This document shows positions 1-12,949 of a stretch of 64,000 bases of DNA, one piece after another. A model generated the notes under the pieces. That model saw only the letters and a program-made list of their open reading frames with translations, was not told the DNA's origin and ran no database searches. Origin of the DNA: Mixophyes australis (taxonomy: Eukaryota; Chordata; Amphibia; Anura; Limnodynastidae); assembly GCA_036250195.1 (NCBI GenBank), contig JAVHZZ010000003.1, positions 297,133,565-297,197,564 on the forward strand. Direction: 5' to 3'. Position 1 is the stretch's first letter, and each line of letters opens with the position of its first letter. A program made the position numbers and the translations under genes.

Positions 1-3000
1 AATCATTTCTACAGTATTAAAAAATTGAATAGTTGGATTACATTTTTGTATGGTATGTGCTCATTTTTTGCATTATGTTTGGCCATGGTGGCCTTCATCT
101 GTGCTTTTCAACAGTAAAAATATTGCACAGTAAATGGCTGCCATCATCAGCAAAGAAACTCTATGTGTAATGTGAAATATATCATCTTAGGTCCTGTAAG
201 AAAACTTTTTACAGTGTATGCTGAAATACCATCTAGATATAATTTCAGGTTAAGCAATGCAGATCTTGAACTAAAATAATCAGACACCTGTAGAATTTTC
301 CTAGCAGCAATTCTGTACCTTCATATGCTGAACTTAGTCTAATGCTTATGGCTTTTAGACTTTGTTTTTAGATTGACAATTGCATCAATAAATCCCCTGA
401 CAGAAAGATTAAGCAGCAATTAACGCCTGTTGACCTTACAACAAAATATGTTTTTTGTTAATATTTATTAAATAGGAACAGCTAGGTTGGGTACTTTAGC
501 AGCAAAATATATATACAAGGTATCGTATATTGTAAGAATGCTTTCATATACTACCTTTCATAATAGATGTCACCATTGAACTGAGAGATTTTCTCATGCT
601 CCAGTCAATCAGTGACCAGCTGCTCTGATTGGCTATTTTCAGACAGGCTTCTTTGTATTTATTTAGATCACTGCTCTGCTAGGAGCAAGTATGGTGTCGT
701 CCAAAAGGAGTTCACATTTTTTTTTAACTGTTGAATTACTTCAGCATGGAAGAAAAGAAAATTCTTATGGATTTATGGATGCAATAAAGATGGAAGCAAG
801 AGAACTGGTGTTTATTTCTAATAAAGGAAAATTTTCACTTGTAATGTGTGTTTATTTAATATTAGTTTACAGTGTGGAATGGCATGTTCCAGCAGGCCCT
901 GGCTGTCAGGACATGTTGGTGTTTGTCATTCTCCAAGCACCAGCATGCCCAAGCAGATAATGGCTGCTGAGACTTGTAGTTCTATACACTAAACTAATTG
1001 CTTTATTAATTTAGCTCAATACCCTGACCTCCACCTCCAGGCATCAGACTGGTTTTCCTTATGAGGATGATTTTTTTGGGCCTGACAGCCTAGGGATTTT
1101 TGCCCCATGCTGACTAGATTGGGGCTGGTTCCCACAATGACAGGGGAAGTCCGCACTGTGGGTCTCCCTGCTATACTGTGACCCAGCCTGGTATTGGTTG
1201 AGGCTGTCTTAGAGGGCCCCAACACTGTTTGTTCCCCTGCAGTAGCGGTAACCAGCTTAGACTGTAAGCACTGTTGCTGGTAACATGCATGCTAGTTTTT
1301 TTTTATAAATGAAATATATTTCCATTGCTAAAGACTAGTGCGGATGGTCATTATCATCTTGATTAGCTACAGTTTTATGCCTCTTAACATGCATATCTGG
1401 ATATGTAGCCTACGTGTGCATACCCTTACAGCAAATCAGTTGTGCTTGCACATCCCCAGTCTGCCTATCCAGGTGTAGAGGGATGCAAATGTAACTTATG
1501 TTTCATTCAAAATTTCACATTGTTTTATTGCACTTACACAGTCAATTGTAAATGAGGCCTTTATGTTCTGTACCGCTCCTTTTGTTGAATTAAATAAGAG
1601 ATATGGATTTTCCAAAAGTTGTTGCTGTAGAATTCAGTTTGCAATTTGCCCTGACTGAGAAAGTGCTGTGGCACATATCTTACTAATTAAGGTGGCCACA
1701 CATTGTCCTTCGGCTCAACAACGGGATCAATATCCCTTTTGACCACTCAACAGGCCTTGATGCAAGATAACTTCCAGTGTAACCTTTGTCTGTTAGTGTG
1801 GTCACCTTATGACTGCACTCACAGGCCAAAAGCAGTTAACTTTCTATCAGCGTTCCCGACAATCCCAATGGTTATCGCATCAATTATTGATTGGACTGCT
1901 GGTACTACAGCATGTGTGGCTAAAATTAGTAATTGCATATGAATATAGAATAGCTTGTGGTCTTTTTATTTTTATGGGCCAACTTCAAAGCAGCACAGAG
2001 TTAACATATGCATAGGACCCCTACTTCAATGTTCGCTCCCGTCTCTTGACATGGTTTTAGTGTAAGTTCCATGTATTAATTGATATATTTGTTGTACACT
2101 GCTAGGCAATTTTAATATGAAATAATGTTTTAAATGTCATATGACATTTGTAGCAATTTAAATAAAGCAAATCAAATATCATCAAAGTTCCAATGCTGAA
2201 ATAGAATTGAAAATATTTGTTGACAAGGTCAAACAGCCAATTTGAGCAAACAGATTTTCATTGAATTACCTTACCGGAAAAAAACAAATCATTTTGGGAA
2301 AATACACAACATGTTAAGAATCACCAGCCATGATACTGTATCTATTTAGTACCTGTAAAAACTAGATGTGAAGGAGACAGTGGTAAGAAACAAATGGAGC
2401 AGTGGTAGTTTTGTATTTCTGGCAAACCTCACCCTGAACAAGTTAAAAAGAATAAAAGTTTAAAGCATTTCCTTTCAAATAAAATGTTTGTTATATTAGC
2501 TTTCCTTTTACACTATTTTAATAAATTATCGACTCATTTCGCTAACATCCTGTTCAACTGAATTAATGTGTTTGTTGGAATTGAAACAGTTTACAAAATC
2601 AATCAATAAATTAGTTTAAAAAAAAGCCTATGAAATATACTCTACATCTCCCTGCAAAACACAAAAAAAATGAAATTTTATTGAGCCAAAAATTGAAGAC
2701 TGAGCCACATTACGGTAATTGTAAACATAAATATGTGTCACCCACAAGGTGACTTCAGATCTTAGTTAAGTATCATGATTATTTGCTACTAAGACCAGTA
2801 TAACAGATGTTGATGGCGAATACCAACATTTCAACTATGTATAACAACAGGGTAATATATATTTCTTTAGATGTAGGTTACAAGGTTGTGCTTAGTTAAA
2901 TATACTGCATCAGTCTAACTAGTAATACAGAGAACAAATAAATATGGATGTTAAGACTCGGAGCCCTCTTAAAGATCAAAGTTAGTGCAGCACACTTATT

Positions 3001-3095
3001 ATTTGCTTTTCTTTCTGTAATAACATATGCTATAAAAATGTCCTTCATTGCCACCTGGCAAGCCCTGTGGTGCTTCATAAATGCAAGAACTCTGT
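1..3095 (-). other. GRM1 3' UTR and/or downstream DNA
   Basis: The sequence directly 3' of the GRM1 stop codon has no supported coding region. Several minus-strand AATAAA hexamers (TTTATT on the plus strand, for example near 464, 655, 833 and 1005) could be polyadenylation signals. The sequence alone does not show which one is used, so the transcript end is unresolved. Around 945-990 there is a piece resembling the GGCTGCTGAGACTTGTAGTTC type of MITE end. Short open frames here lack codon-like character and look random. Confidence 0.4.
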
Positions 3096-3912
3096 CTACA
3101 AGGTAGATGAGGTTTGCTTGAAGTCCCTTAGCACAACTGAAGCATATGTCACACTTGGGGGCGTGCAGAGTACTGACTCAGACACAGGTGAACTAGGCAC
3201 AGAACTGCCTGAAGCTACTGAATCCCGGAAAGGGGATGGAGGAGTCAAAGCAGGTGAGTCCTCCAGTACTAGTTTGCTTGGAACAAGTTCTTCATCGGGA
3301 GTGTCTGTACTATCATATATGTAATTCCGAATGAGGTTCAATTTTTCATTCTCTACCTCCTCTGTGGAAGAGTCTATACCTTCACTGAAAGCCGCCATCT
3401 GAAGTGGAAGCACTTGCTGAGTGGGATAGATAGAATCAAGTCCATTCTCTGGGCCTGGTATTGGAATAACAGAGTTAAAGTCTGGAATGCCAGTTGAGAA
3501 TTTGTTGATCACTCCATGAAGTTGGTCCAAAATAGACTTTTGCAAAGGTAGGCTTTTGGAGACTTGCTCTGATAGGAATACTGGACCCTCCTCAAATTCT
3601 TGAGATGGTGGAGGAGTTGAATTTAAGCGCCTATGTATCACCATGGATGGGCTGCTGGGCAGGTTGAACCTCGCTGACTCATTTTCTTCTTCCTCTTCTA
3701 CATTGTACAAGGTGTTAGTGCTAATATCTGAAAACGTGAGGCTCTTGCTTTGAACTTGGTAGCCTTTGGTTATAGGCTTGATCACAGCTGTCTGGTTTGA
3801 TGACCCTGTCTCCTTGGTCTTCACGTGCACTGACAGTCTGTGCCACATGTGTTGTCCCTTCTGCACTTGTCTTCCACCTGGTTCAGACCATGACACAGAC
3901 TTTCCATTAGAA
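3096..3912 (-). CDS. GRM1: GRM1 terminal coding exon: cytoplasmic C-terminal tail of metabotropic glutamate receptor 1 (long isoform)
   Basis: This exon encodes the intracellular tail of a class C GPCR that couples glutamate binding to Gq/phospholipase C at synapses. The exon starts after an AG acceptor (plus-strand CT at 3913-3914). Its first base completes an Asn codon begun in the 7TM exon, giving the NSNGKSVSWSEPGG junction typical of GRM1. It runs 271 codons to a TAG at 3096-3098. Visible landmarks are GQHMWHRLSVHVK near the start, an acidic VEEEEENE stretch, the Homer-binding PPSPF at 3228-3242, the following Ser-rich block, and the terminal SSTL, a class I PDZ-ligand pattern. GRM5 differs clearly in this tail, so paralogue assignment is firm. 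The tail is shorter than in mammals mainly because the proline/glutamine-rich middle is lacking. It corresponds to the long (alpha-type) splice form. Confidence 0.97.
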
Positions 3913-5318
3913 CTATGAATAAAATAAAGATGGATGCATTTGAATAAACAGCATGCAGATAATCACATCAAAATAAAAGTAGCAAAATATGTATAAATGA
4001 GTGGTTTTGTTATTTGAGAATACAATTATTTTTATGTTTGCTGTCATTCAGTGTATTGGTCATTTAGCTTTTAAGTTATTATTAGGAGTTATCTGAGACA
4101 TATAAAGAATATATAAACTATGTAGCATATACATTATTTGATTAACAGCAAACTATTTTTTTAATATCTATATTATTTAAGTAGCGAAAAAAATATTTCA
4201 CCCATAGTACTTTCTATCGTTATGTTGCTATTTATGCTATTGCACTATTAAATTCATTATAATTTTAAATGATGGGGTTTTCACTTCCCATATATATCTT
4301 ATTATCATCTGTTTCTGACAAAACAGAAGTAGTAGTGACAATAGAGATGATTACACTCAGCTTTCAAATATCAAACATACTTCCTTTAACGGAAAGGTAT
4401 CAGAATAGTATTTTTGATGTGTTGCACAAATTAAAATAGTTGTTTTTTTTACATTATAATATAAATATATAAGTTTAGTACAAAGACCTGTTTGTTTATT
4501 TTATTGTAATGTTTGATTAGGTACAGTCGTACATAAAAATTATGCATTTTAATAAAATCAATAGAAAAATTACCTTGAGTTTGGCTTCATATGGTTAAAA
4601 AAAATAGCTGGCACTATTTTCTTTTAAAGTTTTTAATGTTTTACTTACATATTGCAAAAGGAATTAATAAATAGCTAAATTATGTTTGCTTGATTACTCC
4701 CTATTTATTTATGAAGCATAACATATATCCATTATACATGGTTTGAAGTTATTTTACCACTGGACAGGTTTGGTTAATTGTTTATTACCATCCAGTAGGC
4801 CAATAGGTATATAGTATAGGGGAAATGTATTATATTATATATATATGTCTTCATGTAGCAATACTCTGTATGATTTCCATGCAAAATATTTCTCAGCAAA
4901 AACTGATGAATGCAAAATAGATTGGCACAGATGCAACAAGATAATCTTAGCCCATCAAAGCAGTACAATGAATGAATTTCTCAGCTTACAATCCATGCTG
5001 ACACCATTTGCCCGTAGCTGACATGAAAACATGCAATAAATATAAGTACATTTAATATCGTTTTAAGCAATTACACAAAGACAAGTGAAGCATGCCAGTT
5101 GTTAAAGTATAAACCAACATATATGTTTATGCATTTCATTGTCAATCCTAGAAACAGATTTCACCACCAAAAATAGAAATAAGAGAGCACAAAATCACCA
5201 CTTAATATAATTCATTATATGTTACCACTCAGAGCCACAAGAGGAAAAAGGAGAGTAAAGCTCTTTTAAGAGCAGCAAAATATGTGGGTGGCTAATATAC
5301 TGCAAAAGTGCTTTAACT
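3913..5318. other. GRM1 intron, nothing recognised
   Basis: AT-rich intronic DNA immediately upstream of the terminal exon. No coding, RNA or repeat family was recognised. The alternative short-isoform exon known from mammalian GRM1 was looked for by its protein ending between here and 15362 and was not found by eye. Confidence 0.4.
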
Positions 5319-5556
5319 CATACTTACCAACTGTCCTAATTTCAACAGGACTGTCCCAATTTTAGGGCTCTGTCCTGCTGTCCCATCCCATAGACATGTT
5401 TGTCCCGCTGATGGGAACATTGAGAGAAAAGAGGTTTCTAATGCGCAGCCTAGTTCTATACAGTGCTAGGCTAACCTCTGGGTGCGTGGCCATGGCCCCA
5501 TAGTGACGTGTCCACACCCACTTTCCGCTGCCGGGACTTACATGTTGGGAAGCATG
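5319..5556. repeat. MITE-like dispersed repeat with CATACTTACCAAC / GTTGGGAAGCATG ends
   Basis: The left end reads CATACTTACCAACTGTCC and the right end ATGTTGGGAAGCATGG, roughly inverse complements. The interior contains repeated TGTCC/GGGAC text. The element at 61592-61875 has the same kind of ends (CATACTTGCCAAC / GTTGGCAAGTATG), so both probably belong to one dispersed nonautonomous family. A clear target-site duplication was not seen; if the TA inside each end is counted as the duplication, a Tc1/mariner-type origin would fit. Boundaries are approximate. Confidence 0.5.
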
Positions 5557-7805
5557 GTTAACACCTGCCTATCATACTGCATAACACAGAGCACACCTCT
5601 ATTACAGTGTTTGCCCATGGTCCTGTAAAACTGTTCTGCATTGACGTTTTATGGGTTTTGCATTAACCTTTTATGGGTTTGACTGGTGGAAACAGTAAAA
5701 AATATTATTCAAAACTCCTGCCTACTACTGCTACAACACTGTAAGACCACCCCCTTCATGCATTTATAGTTTTCAGTTTTCCTCCTAAAATATAGCTCAG
5801 TTTAGCCTAATTTATAACTTACATACATCATGGGATTCAAGGTAGATTCAGCTTGTCTACTACTTGTGTCAGTATCGTACATTTCAATATATTTATTTGG
5901 TAGACATGCACCTAGAAATACACTTTGCCGTATAAAGTTCAGCTGGAAGCTACAAAGTATAGACCGATGCCCAGTTCCTGCTATCTTAATCAATGTAGAA
6001 AACGGCTGATAGTGTGCCCTCCCCACCCTTGATTCTCATATCAATGTCTCATCCAGAAAAACACAATTTTATTTTTACATCTGGTTGTAAAATAAAGAGT
6101 GTGCCAAGCCCGCGCTTAGGTGTCATGGTCTCGGTCCGCCCAGCTCCTCTCATTAAAACATGTAAACTTTACAACACCCATCAATTTTGCAAATATATGC
6201 ATGTTTCAAAAAAATTGAGGCTCATTCAAAAAAAAACCAATAGGTTTAAATGGCATATGAGCTGTGCGGATTGCACTTTTTTAAATGACCTTTAATGTTT
6301 GCAGACAACACTTGTGTAAAATGATATAAATGTAATGTTAAGCAAAGAAACATCAACTTGCTGAAAAATCAAATATTAATGCAATCAATCAATCAAATTC
6401 AATGTTTAGGGTAAGCAGGAAACTGTAGAAACAATTTTTAAATCATTACTTTAGTTTCAGGAGTATTTGGAGAAGAATTATTTATTTTAATTGTTTTTAC
6501 TACTAAATGCCAAGCATTAAAACAGAAACATTAAAAAACATTATCTCCCATCCTCTGCACCATGTGTTTCAAGCTAGTGTAGGCTATCTTGTGTATTTTA
6601 TTGCACACCTCAAGATACTCTATATCAAAGTTATAACTTTACATTTTAGACTGTTAAGAAAATATGTCATTTTTTAAGAGGTTGGAAATCAGTCCCCCAG
6701 TAGCTTTGAGATAAGTGTTCTGATGTGGCAGCATTGGATTGTATTTGACGTGATCAGCTCACATCCTGCTCTGGGACAAGTCATCTGCCAGACATACCTT
6801 GCTGACAATCCAGCTATTGCATTGTGATAAATGTTGCGATGCAGATGGTTGTTTATGAATATCTATTCATGCAGGAGTTGGTATATACTCCAGAGGATGA
6901 ACACAGCTTAAGCAGGACTCATAATTTTGATATATTGTTCAGAACAAAGAACATGCTGCCCTGCAACCAAACGGTGGATGGTCCAAAAACAGGACAGACT
7001 GCATTCAGGGTCTATCCAATATTTGGATAAAGCACAAAGAGTTTAGAACAAGAGTTCCACACAGTATTCAATTGATATCTATTTTGAGACCAGCTTAATC
7101 AGCGTTTACCATCAGGTGAATGCATAGTAGGACAACCCGCCCATAAGTGTGTACCCTGCCAATGATCATTCCTTAGTGTGATAAAGCTTGTGCTACATCC
7201 ATTGACTCTTCAAACTAGTGCTTTGATATGATCTCAGCATATCCACCATTCAAGTGAGCAAACAAAAATTACAAATGTACATTTGCTAGACTTGAATAAA
7301 ATCCTGGGAGGTAGTTAGGTCACTGTACATGCAAACTTCATCTTCTTCCTGAGAATTACTATTAAATAGAACGAGAGAAACAATACTGTTTACTGGGCCA
7401 TACATGCAGGAAAAGAACAGACACTGTGGATTACATAGGCATAGACTTCAATTGAAGTGATTCTATGTAGTTATTCATAAAAACAAAAAAATCTATTTAC
7501 ACTGAAAATGACATTCTGCATACAGAGCAAAAAGTACTCTGCAGCTGCATGTATGGACAGATAAGCAGCAGACAGTGACACTTAGGTCCAGATTATGGAA
7601 CATGAGACGTGCTGTGAATAATAAAAACTAATCACATTAATGATAAACAAATCTAAAGACAAATCTTTAAAACTTGGATGGACCAAAAACACTACTGAGA
7701 ATGGCTCTTGAAACCTTGTACAGTTAACAGCTAGGGCAAAGTATCTGTTAATATGTACAGTAACTTCAACTAAGAACCCACTCACACTGTATACACAATA
7801 ACTAG

Positions 7806-8083
7806 CAGGGCCATCTTTTCCATTGGGCACAATGGGCAGCTGCCCGGGGGCCCCACGGGCAAGGGGGCCCCATAGGCACGGCTCTTAATGAGAATAAATA
7901 ATCATACAAAAGAAAAAACCTGCAAAAAAAACCTTCAAGGGTCACTGAGCAAGTACATCTATCTATCTCTATCTCTATATATCTATATCTATATCTGTAT
8001 ACATCTATATATCTATATCTATATCTAGGGGCCCCGGTGCACTGCTTTGCCCGGGGGCCCATAATGTTGTTAAGATGGCCCTG
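7806..8083. mobile_element. Nonautonomous hAT-type MITE with perfect 8-bp target-site duplication
   Basis: The terminal inverted repeats are CAGGGCCATCTT on the left and AAGATGGCCCTG on the right, perfectly complementary over 12 bp. The element is flanked by identical 8-bp copies of ATAACTAG at 7798-7805 and 8084-8091, the duplication length produced by hAT transposases. The interior has GC-rich near-palindromic blocks rich in GGGGCCCC and a (ATCT)/(ATATCT) microsatellite at about 7959-8027. It carries no transposase and must have moved with an enzyme supplied in trans. It lies in a GRM1 intron. Confidence 0.9.
7959..8027. repeat. ATCT/ATATCT microsatellite
   Basis: Interrupted tandem tetra- and hexanucleotides (ATCT, ATATCT) inside the hAT MITE at 7806-8083. 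The apparent minus-strand frame across it encodes only repeating Tyr-Arg-Tyr-Ile and is an artefact of the repeat. Confidence 0.85.
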
Positions 8084-8493
8084 ATAACTAGGAACAATAT
8101 CTGATTAATACAGAAAGACAGAAGAAGAACACATGTTAAATGCACAATAATTCTGAATTTATTTTTTATTATATTTATTTATATACATTGAAGGGTCCCC
8201 ACAGCTCCTCTGCATTACAAAATCATTTGTAATAGTAATGTAATGCTATCTGATATACTTGGAATACCTCACTATTACAAATCATTTCTTATTACTGGAG
8301 TGCAAGGGAGACCAAAATTGTGTCACCCCTTTGTGGGTCACCTCACAATGACCTAGTGGGGTTTCCCTTTTCTAATTCAGAAGTCCCACTTTCACATTTG
8401 GGACAGCGCTCATGTTGAGTGCTGTGTTTTCTTGATCATATGTCTGGGAACCAAATAAAACAGCCCACAAGCTACTGAAGTGAGGATGTCAGT

Positions 8494-8659
8494 CAGTGGT
8501 GAAACTACCATTGGTGCAGCAGGTGTGGAGCACGAGGGCCCATGGAGATAATGGGGCCCACTGCACGGCAGATGCAGAGGGTCAGAACTAGTGAGCTGCC
8601 CTGGTACCCTCGTTCCGCTTCCCTGCTCCAGGGCCCACAGCTCGCTTGTTCCGCCTCTG
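8494..8659. mobile_element. Short hAT-type MITE with 8-bp duplication ATGTCAGT
   Basis: A 166-bp element bounded by CAGTGGTGAAACTACC on the left and TTCCGCCTCTG on the right. It is flanked by exact ATGTCAGT copies at 8486-8493 and 8660-8667. The interior matches, in inverted orientation, the element at 18411-18567. It is noncoding; mobility would depend on a hAT transposase in trans. Confidence 0.85.
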
Positions 8660-8667
8660 ATGTCAGT

Positions 8668-10517
8668 GACAGCTGGGTTCCATCTAGTCCAGGGAGGAAG
8701 CCCCCCACTGGATACTAAGGGCTTATATCTATGTCCTGTTGAGCTAAGGACATTAAAAGCTCTGCTGGTTTCCACTTGTAATCAGTAATACTAGTATAAG
8801 ACAAACAAACCATAAAAGAATTACGGAACTTACAGATGCACATCATCAACTTACTAAAAGATGTTTGTTTAGTATATTTAGTACTTACGCAATATCATGA
8901 CTTTATTGTGTAACAATGTATAAAGGTTTTGTTTTAGAATAAATTCTGAAAAATGTATACATCTATACAAAACCAAAAGTGATTTCTTCTCTCTGTTAAA
9001 CTGTTTTGTAATAAAACACCATAAAAATAACCCTAATTTGCAAAATGAATATTTTAGTACAGGTCACACAGAGTCTGAAATACTTTGCTAGAAACAGGAA
9101 GGAAAGCTAGACACGTTGTATTTTGAATAACGCATGAAACTGCAATCTACATCCCAAGCTGCAATTTAGTCCTTTCAGCTGATTGAGATCTTTTCTGAAT
9201 TACAGAGGCAATGCAGCTGGGGCACTATTCAAAATCTGTTTCCGACCCCAACACCATAATTTAACATTACTATAAAAAAGGACATCTGTTCAGCTGTGCT
9301 GGATTGTGTAATAAAGTCTGACACTTGCAATTTTATGTGGCCACTTCCATGTTTCATACTCTATTACAGCTCAAAAGGAAAGAAGATCTAAGACAGTCAA
9401 GTTAATGATTCTATACTTCCAATGTTACAAAAATAAGGGAAGACCTTGCAACAATTTTATTTCAAGATGAATGCAAATAATTTTGGCACATAACCTTACA
9501 GAATAATTCTATATGTAGTGAACCATATTAATTATTTTTACTAAATGTTTGTTCTTGACATATTGAGATTTGACACTAATCTTTTTTTATCAGCCCAGTC
9601 TAGCTAGTAAAGATCTTGCTAAATAGAACTTTTTTAAATAGTGCTGGCACCACATTGGCCTGAACTTGTGATCCACAAGGATTGTGCTCAACTTGCTATC
9701 ACATCAGGGCCAATATTAAAGTAGGTATCACTGTTGTAATTTACTTTTAAGCAGCAGAACTCATTGCATTATATCAAAGGTTCTAAATTAGGCAGATATC
9801 AGATAGTCATTTGGAAAGTTAATAGAGGCTGCCATGTGTGCAGTGGTAAATGGATATTTAGATTATTTTTACCCTCTATAAACTAATTTAATTAATATAG
9901 ACACATCACATATTTTTAAAAAATACAGGTTTTTGCTACTTTCATTCTTTTAAAGTGAAATATATTGGCACAGATATTGCAAAACCAGTATGATTGTAGC
10001 ACTGATGCATTACTATTCATATGGGTACGGGTATGACCAGGTCAACAATGGCCCAAATCACCATTATAACTAGTTTGTGCTTAATGTTGGGCTATGATTC
10101 AGTCAAGTGCAAGCGTTTCAATTACAGTCAGTAACCAAAAGTTTTATGGCATCGGGTAAAATGAGATCCGATGAATTTTGCTTAAATCTTCTGTGCATCT
10201 ATATGCCGATTTAGTAGAGAAGGAGAGAAAGACTGATAGAGCAGAGAGAACACAATTGTGATCATATGTGAGGATGTTTACTGAATAAGAGGAAACTAAA
10301 TTTTGTTGATATAGCATAGCGCCTTGAAATTAAATTATTTTTTCCCTTAACCAGTATATGTTTTAAAGCTTAGGAATCAACATAAGAGCTGCCAGCATTA
10401 CTGATTTTTCATAGTAGCTTACCTGTTTTTATTTATTGAGTTAGGTAATAGTTATAGTTAGAACAATTTCTGTAGGGGTTGCAATATAACAGGCAATGGA
10501 AAGATCACATCACACAC
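8668..10517. other. GRM1 intron, nothing recognised
   Basis: AT-rich intronic DNA between two MITEs. Neither coding potential nor a repeat family could be identified. Confidence 0.4.
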
Positions 10518-10520
10518 ATT

Positions 10521-10709
10521 GGGGTAAATGTATCAATCTGCGGGTTCTTCAACACCCGCGTGTTCAGCCTCTTCCGCGATTAAATTTCAAGCGGCTCTGC
10601 ATTGTAAAGGGAAGTTAACCCTTTACAATGCAGCGCCGCTTGAAATTTAATCGCGGAAGAGGCTGAACACGCGGGTGTTGAAGAACCCGCAGATTGATAC
10701 ATTTACCCC
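10521..10709. mobile_element. Palindromic (fold-back) MITE, 3-bp duplication ATT
   Basis: This 189-bp element is almost one perfect inverted repeat. The left arm from GGGGTAAATGTATCAATC and the right arm ending GATTGATACATTTACCCC pair over roughly 90 bp each, with a tiny centre around AAGTTAA and very few mismatches. It is flanked by ATT at 10518-10520 and 10710-10712, a 3-bp target-site duplication as used by PIF/Harbinger-type elements. A transcript of either strand would form a long hairpin. It lies in the last GRM1 intron. Confidence 0.85.
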
Positions 10710-10712
10710 ATT

Positions 10713-12949
10713 GTCACTGTTTATTTTTGTTGCCACCAGCAGTGATAGTAATCTGGTACCACGAAAATTTGACAGCCAGGTGCTGGTGACATTGCTGCCC
10801 GGAGGTAGAAACATTTTGCAGCCAGATCCCTGTCCATAGGTATACCTTTAATAGCAATAGCAAGTCTTTTACAGTGCCTTTTACAGTGTGCTATGAATTA
10901 AGGGTTAATTAATTGTGATACAACATCAAAGAACTTTGAGGTGATGCTATATGGATTGTTAATAATTTTATGGATTTTAATTCTACGTTGGTTATATTAT
11001 ATGGAATACTTGGAACTTAGGGGTTTTAGGATAAATGTTCCACCCCTCAAATCTACAAAATCAATATAAAAATGTCTTCTGGTTTTGCCCATGTTTCCAC
11101 TGGCATTCAGGTGCTCATTGCCATATGATATGTACAGTGTGTCTCACCATAGCAGTAGGGAAAGGTGCTTGATGAGCATTTCTATGCATATTATATTATT
11201 TTGATAACTTTCTTGATGCTGGGTTTGGAAATAAAAGATCCCATGTCATTCCCACATACATCTTTTAGGAGCCTTGGTATGGGCTCTACACTCCACACAG
11301 GCAATTTGGTCCCAGCTTCTTACTGTAGAGTGCTCAAGTAACAGAAAAAACATCCAGGTTAACATAAAAATCATATATAGTTAAGGGTACATTCTGAAGT
11401 ATATTGTAGCAGGTTACCATTTTCTTTCTCAATGTTTTGTTTTTCCATTCAGGAAAAATCATACGCAGGCTAAACTGGCTTCTTCATTCTAGCTCCATGT
11501 TACTATAGTATTTCAATATTTTAGAGGTTGTTGCAACATTGTTAATGACGATAAATTGCAATACAAATATTAAACTGATTAAGTTAAACACAGTGGACCA
11601 AAAATGATTAGCAGAATGATCCATGATTTGCCCTTGGAGAATGAGCAGATTATGTATTTGTGTTTCCCATTGCAGGTCTGTTTTTTTATGACAGATCAGA
11701 TAGGGCATTTGCGCAGTCAGTTTTAGAAGTGCCCATAACAACAAGCTTTTCCATGGTGAGTCATGTATAATTCTATATTTGTTATTAGTATTGCAACTGT
11801 TATGACTTATTGAAACTAGCATCTTAAAGCTGATCTAACAGCTACATATTATATTTTACTAACGTCCTGTCTCTCTTTGACCGAGCCCCAGGAATATTTA
11901 TGCAGCCATTTTTCCCAGGGTTCCTGTGGCTATTATCACAGCTGCGGCTAACAACCAAGGAGAACCGTTTGAACAGGAGGGCCGATCAAAAGCACAATCA
12001 AGAGATTTCAGCTTGTGATTGGTCCTCCCCCTCATAACTCCCACTGCCATAATGGAATTGATTATTAGTTTAAGACCAGCAGAGGCATGGGGAAAAACTG
12101 CTGCTTGAAGCAGCCCCAAGGGCTGAAATAATTTAGTAAAATACAAATGTTAATGTGGTAGTGAAGTGTTAAGTAAGATGAGTGGACCTATACATTTCTA
12201 CCTCTACTTCTTGTCCACTTATAAATGAAGTTGACTGACATGCTTAAACTAGAATGGCAAGACAGTAAGGGGGGATTTAAAGTGGAAGATAAAGTTGCAC
12301 ATTTGCATAATCACACATTATGTATCTGCACACTTATTTCTTAGTCAGTATTTTGAGTTACATGTAAGATATTTACAACCTTTATATATAGTATATAGAT
12401 GTATCCAGGGCAAATATGCATCAATCATCAAAATAAAAAAATGCAGCAGAGAGATCCAGGAGATCTTGCAGGTGCAGAATTATGCTTCGTAAGGAATTTA
12501 TTTCAAAGATATGTGTAACCTAAAATAAGATGCATTTCTAAAGGGAATGCTCAATTTGTGTATACACGCCCTTACTTAACGGCACTTGGTCCATCTCTGT
12601 AACTGCAAGGGGCTTCATGTGTTAGATATGTACAGCTTAAAATACTGGTTAAAAGTTGTGTGCATGGGCTGTGCGTGATGCACAAATTTTCAAAATGCAC
12701 TTGCATTCAGCTTTAACTCACCCCCTTAGTCTTTAAGCCCCAACAAAACTCAGTTGAGGCTACTGAGGTTCTCACAACTAGGTAAGTGGTCTGTGCCTCA
12801 GCATATCATGATTTTTTACATAATGTAATAATGCCTTTTTTTATCTGCCGTTGTTGCCTTTTAAGAAAATGGCCTACGAGGTGACTTACTATAGCCATAA
12901 AAGATGCAAACTCTACACCAATTCAGAGTATATAGAGCATTTCTGACCC
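10713..12949. other. GRM1 intron, nothing recognised
   Basis: Intronic DNA of ordinary composition, without supported genes or recognisable repeats; the short open frames in it have no family resemblance. Confidence 0.4.

Noticed and set aside
691..960. Plus-strand frame of 89 codons and other 60-100 codon frames in 1-3095
   Set aside because: No family resemblance, and a composition expected of random AT-rich or repeat DNA.
3067..3324. Plus-strand open frame of 85 codons over the last GRM1 exon
   Set aside because: It is antisense to a well-supported coding exon and has no independent support.
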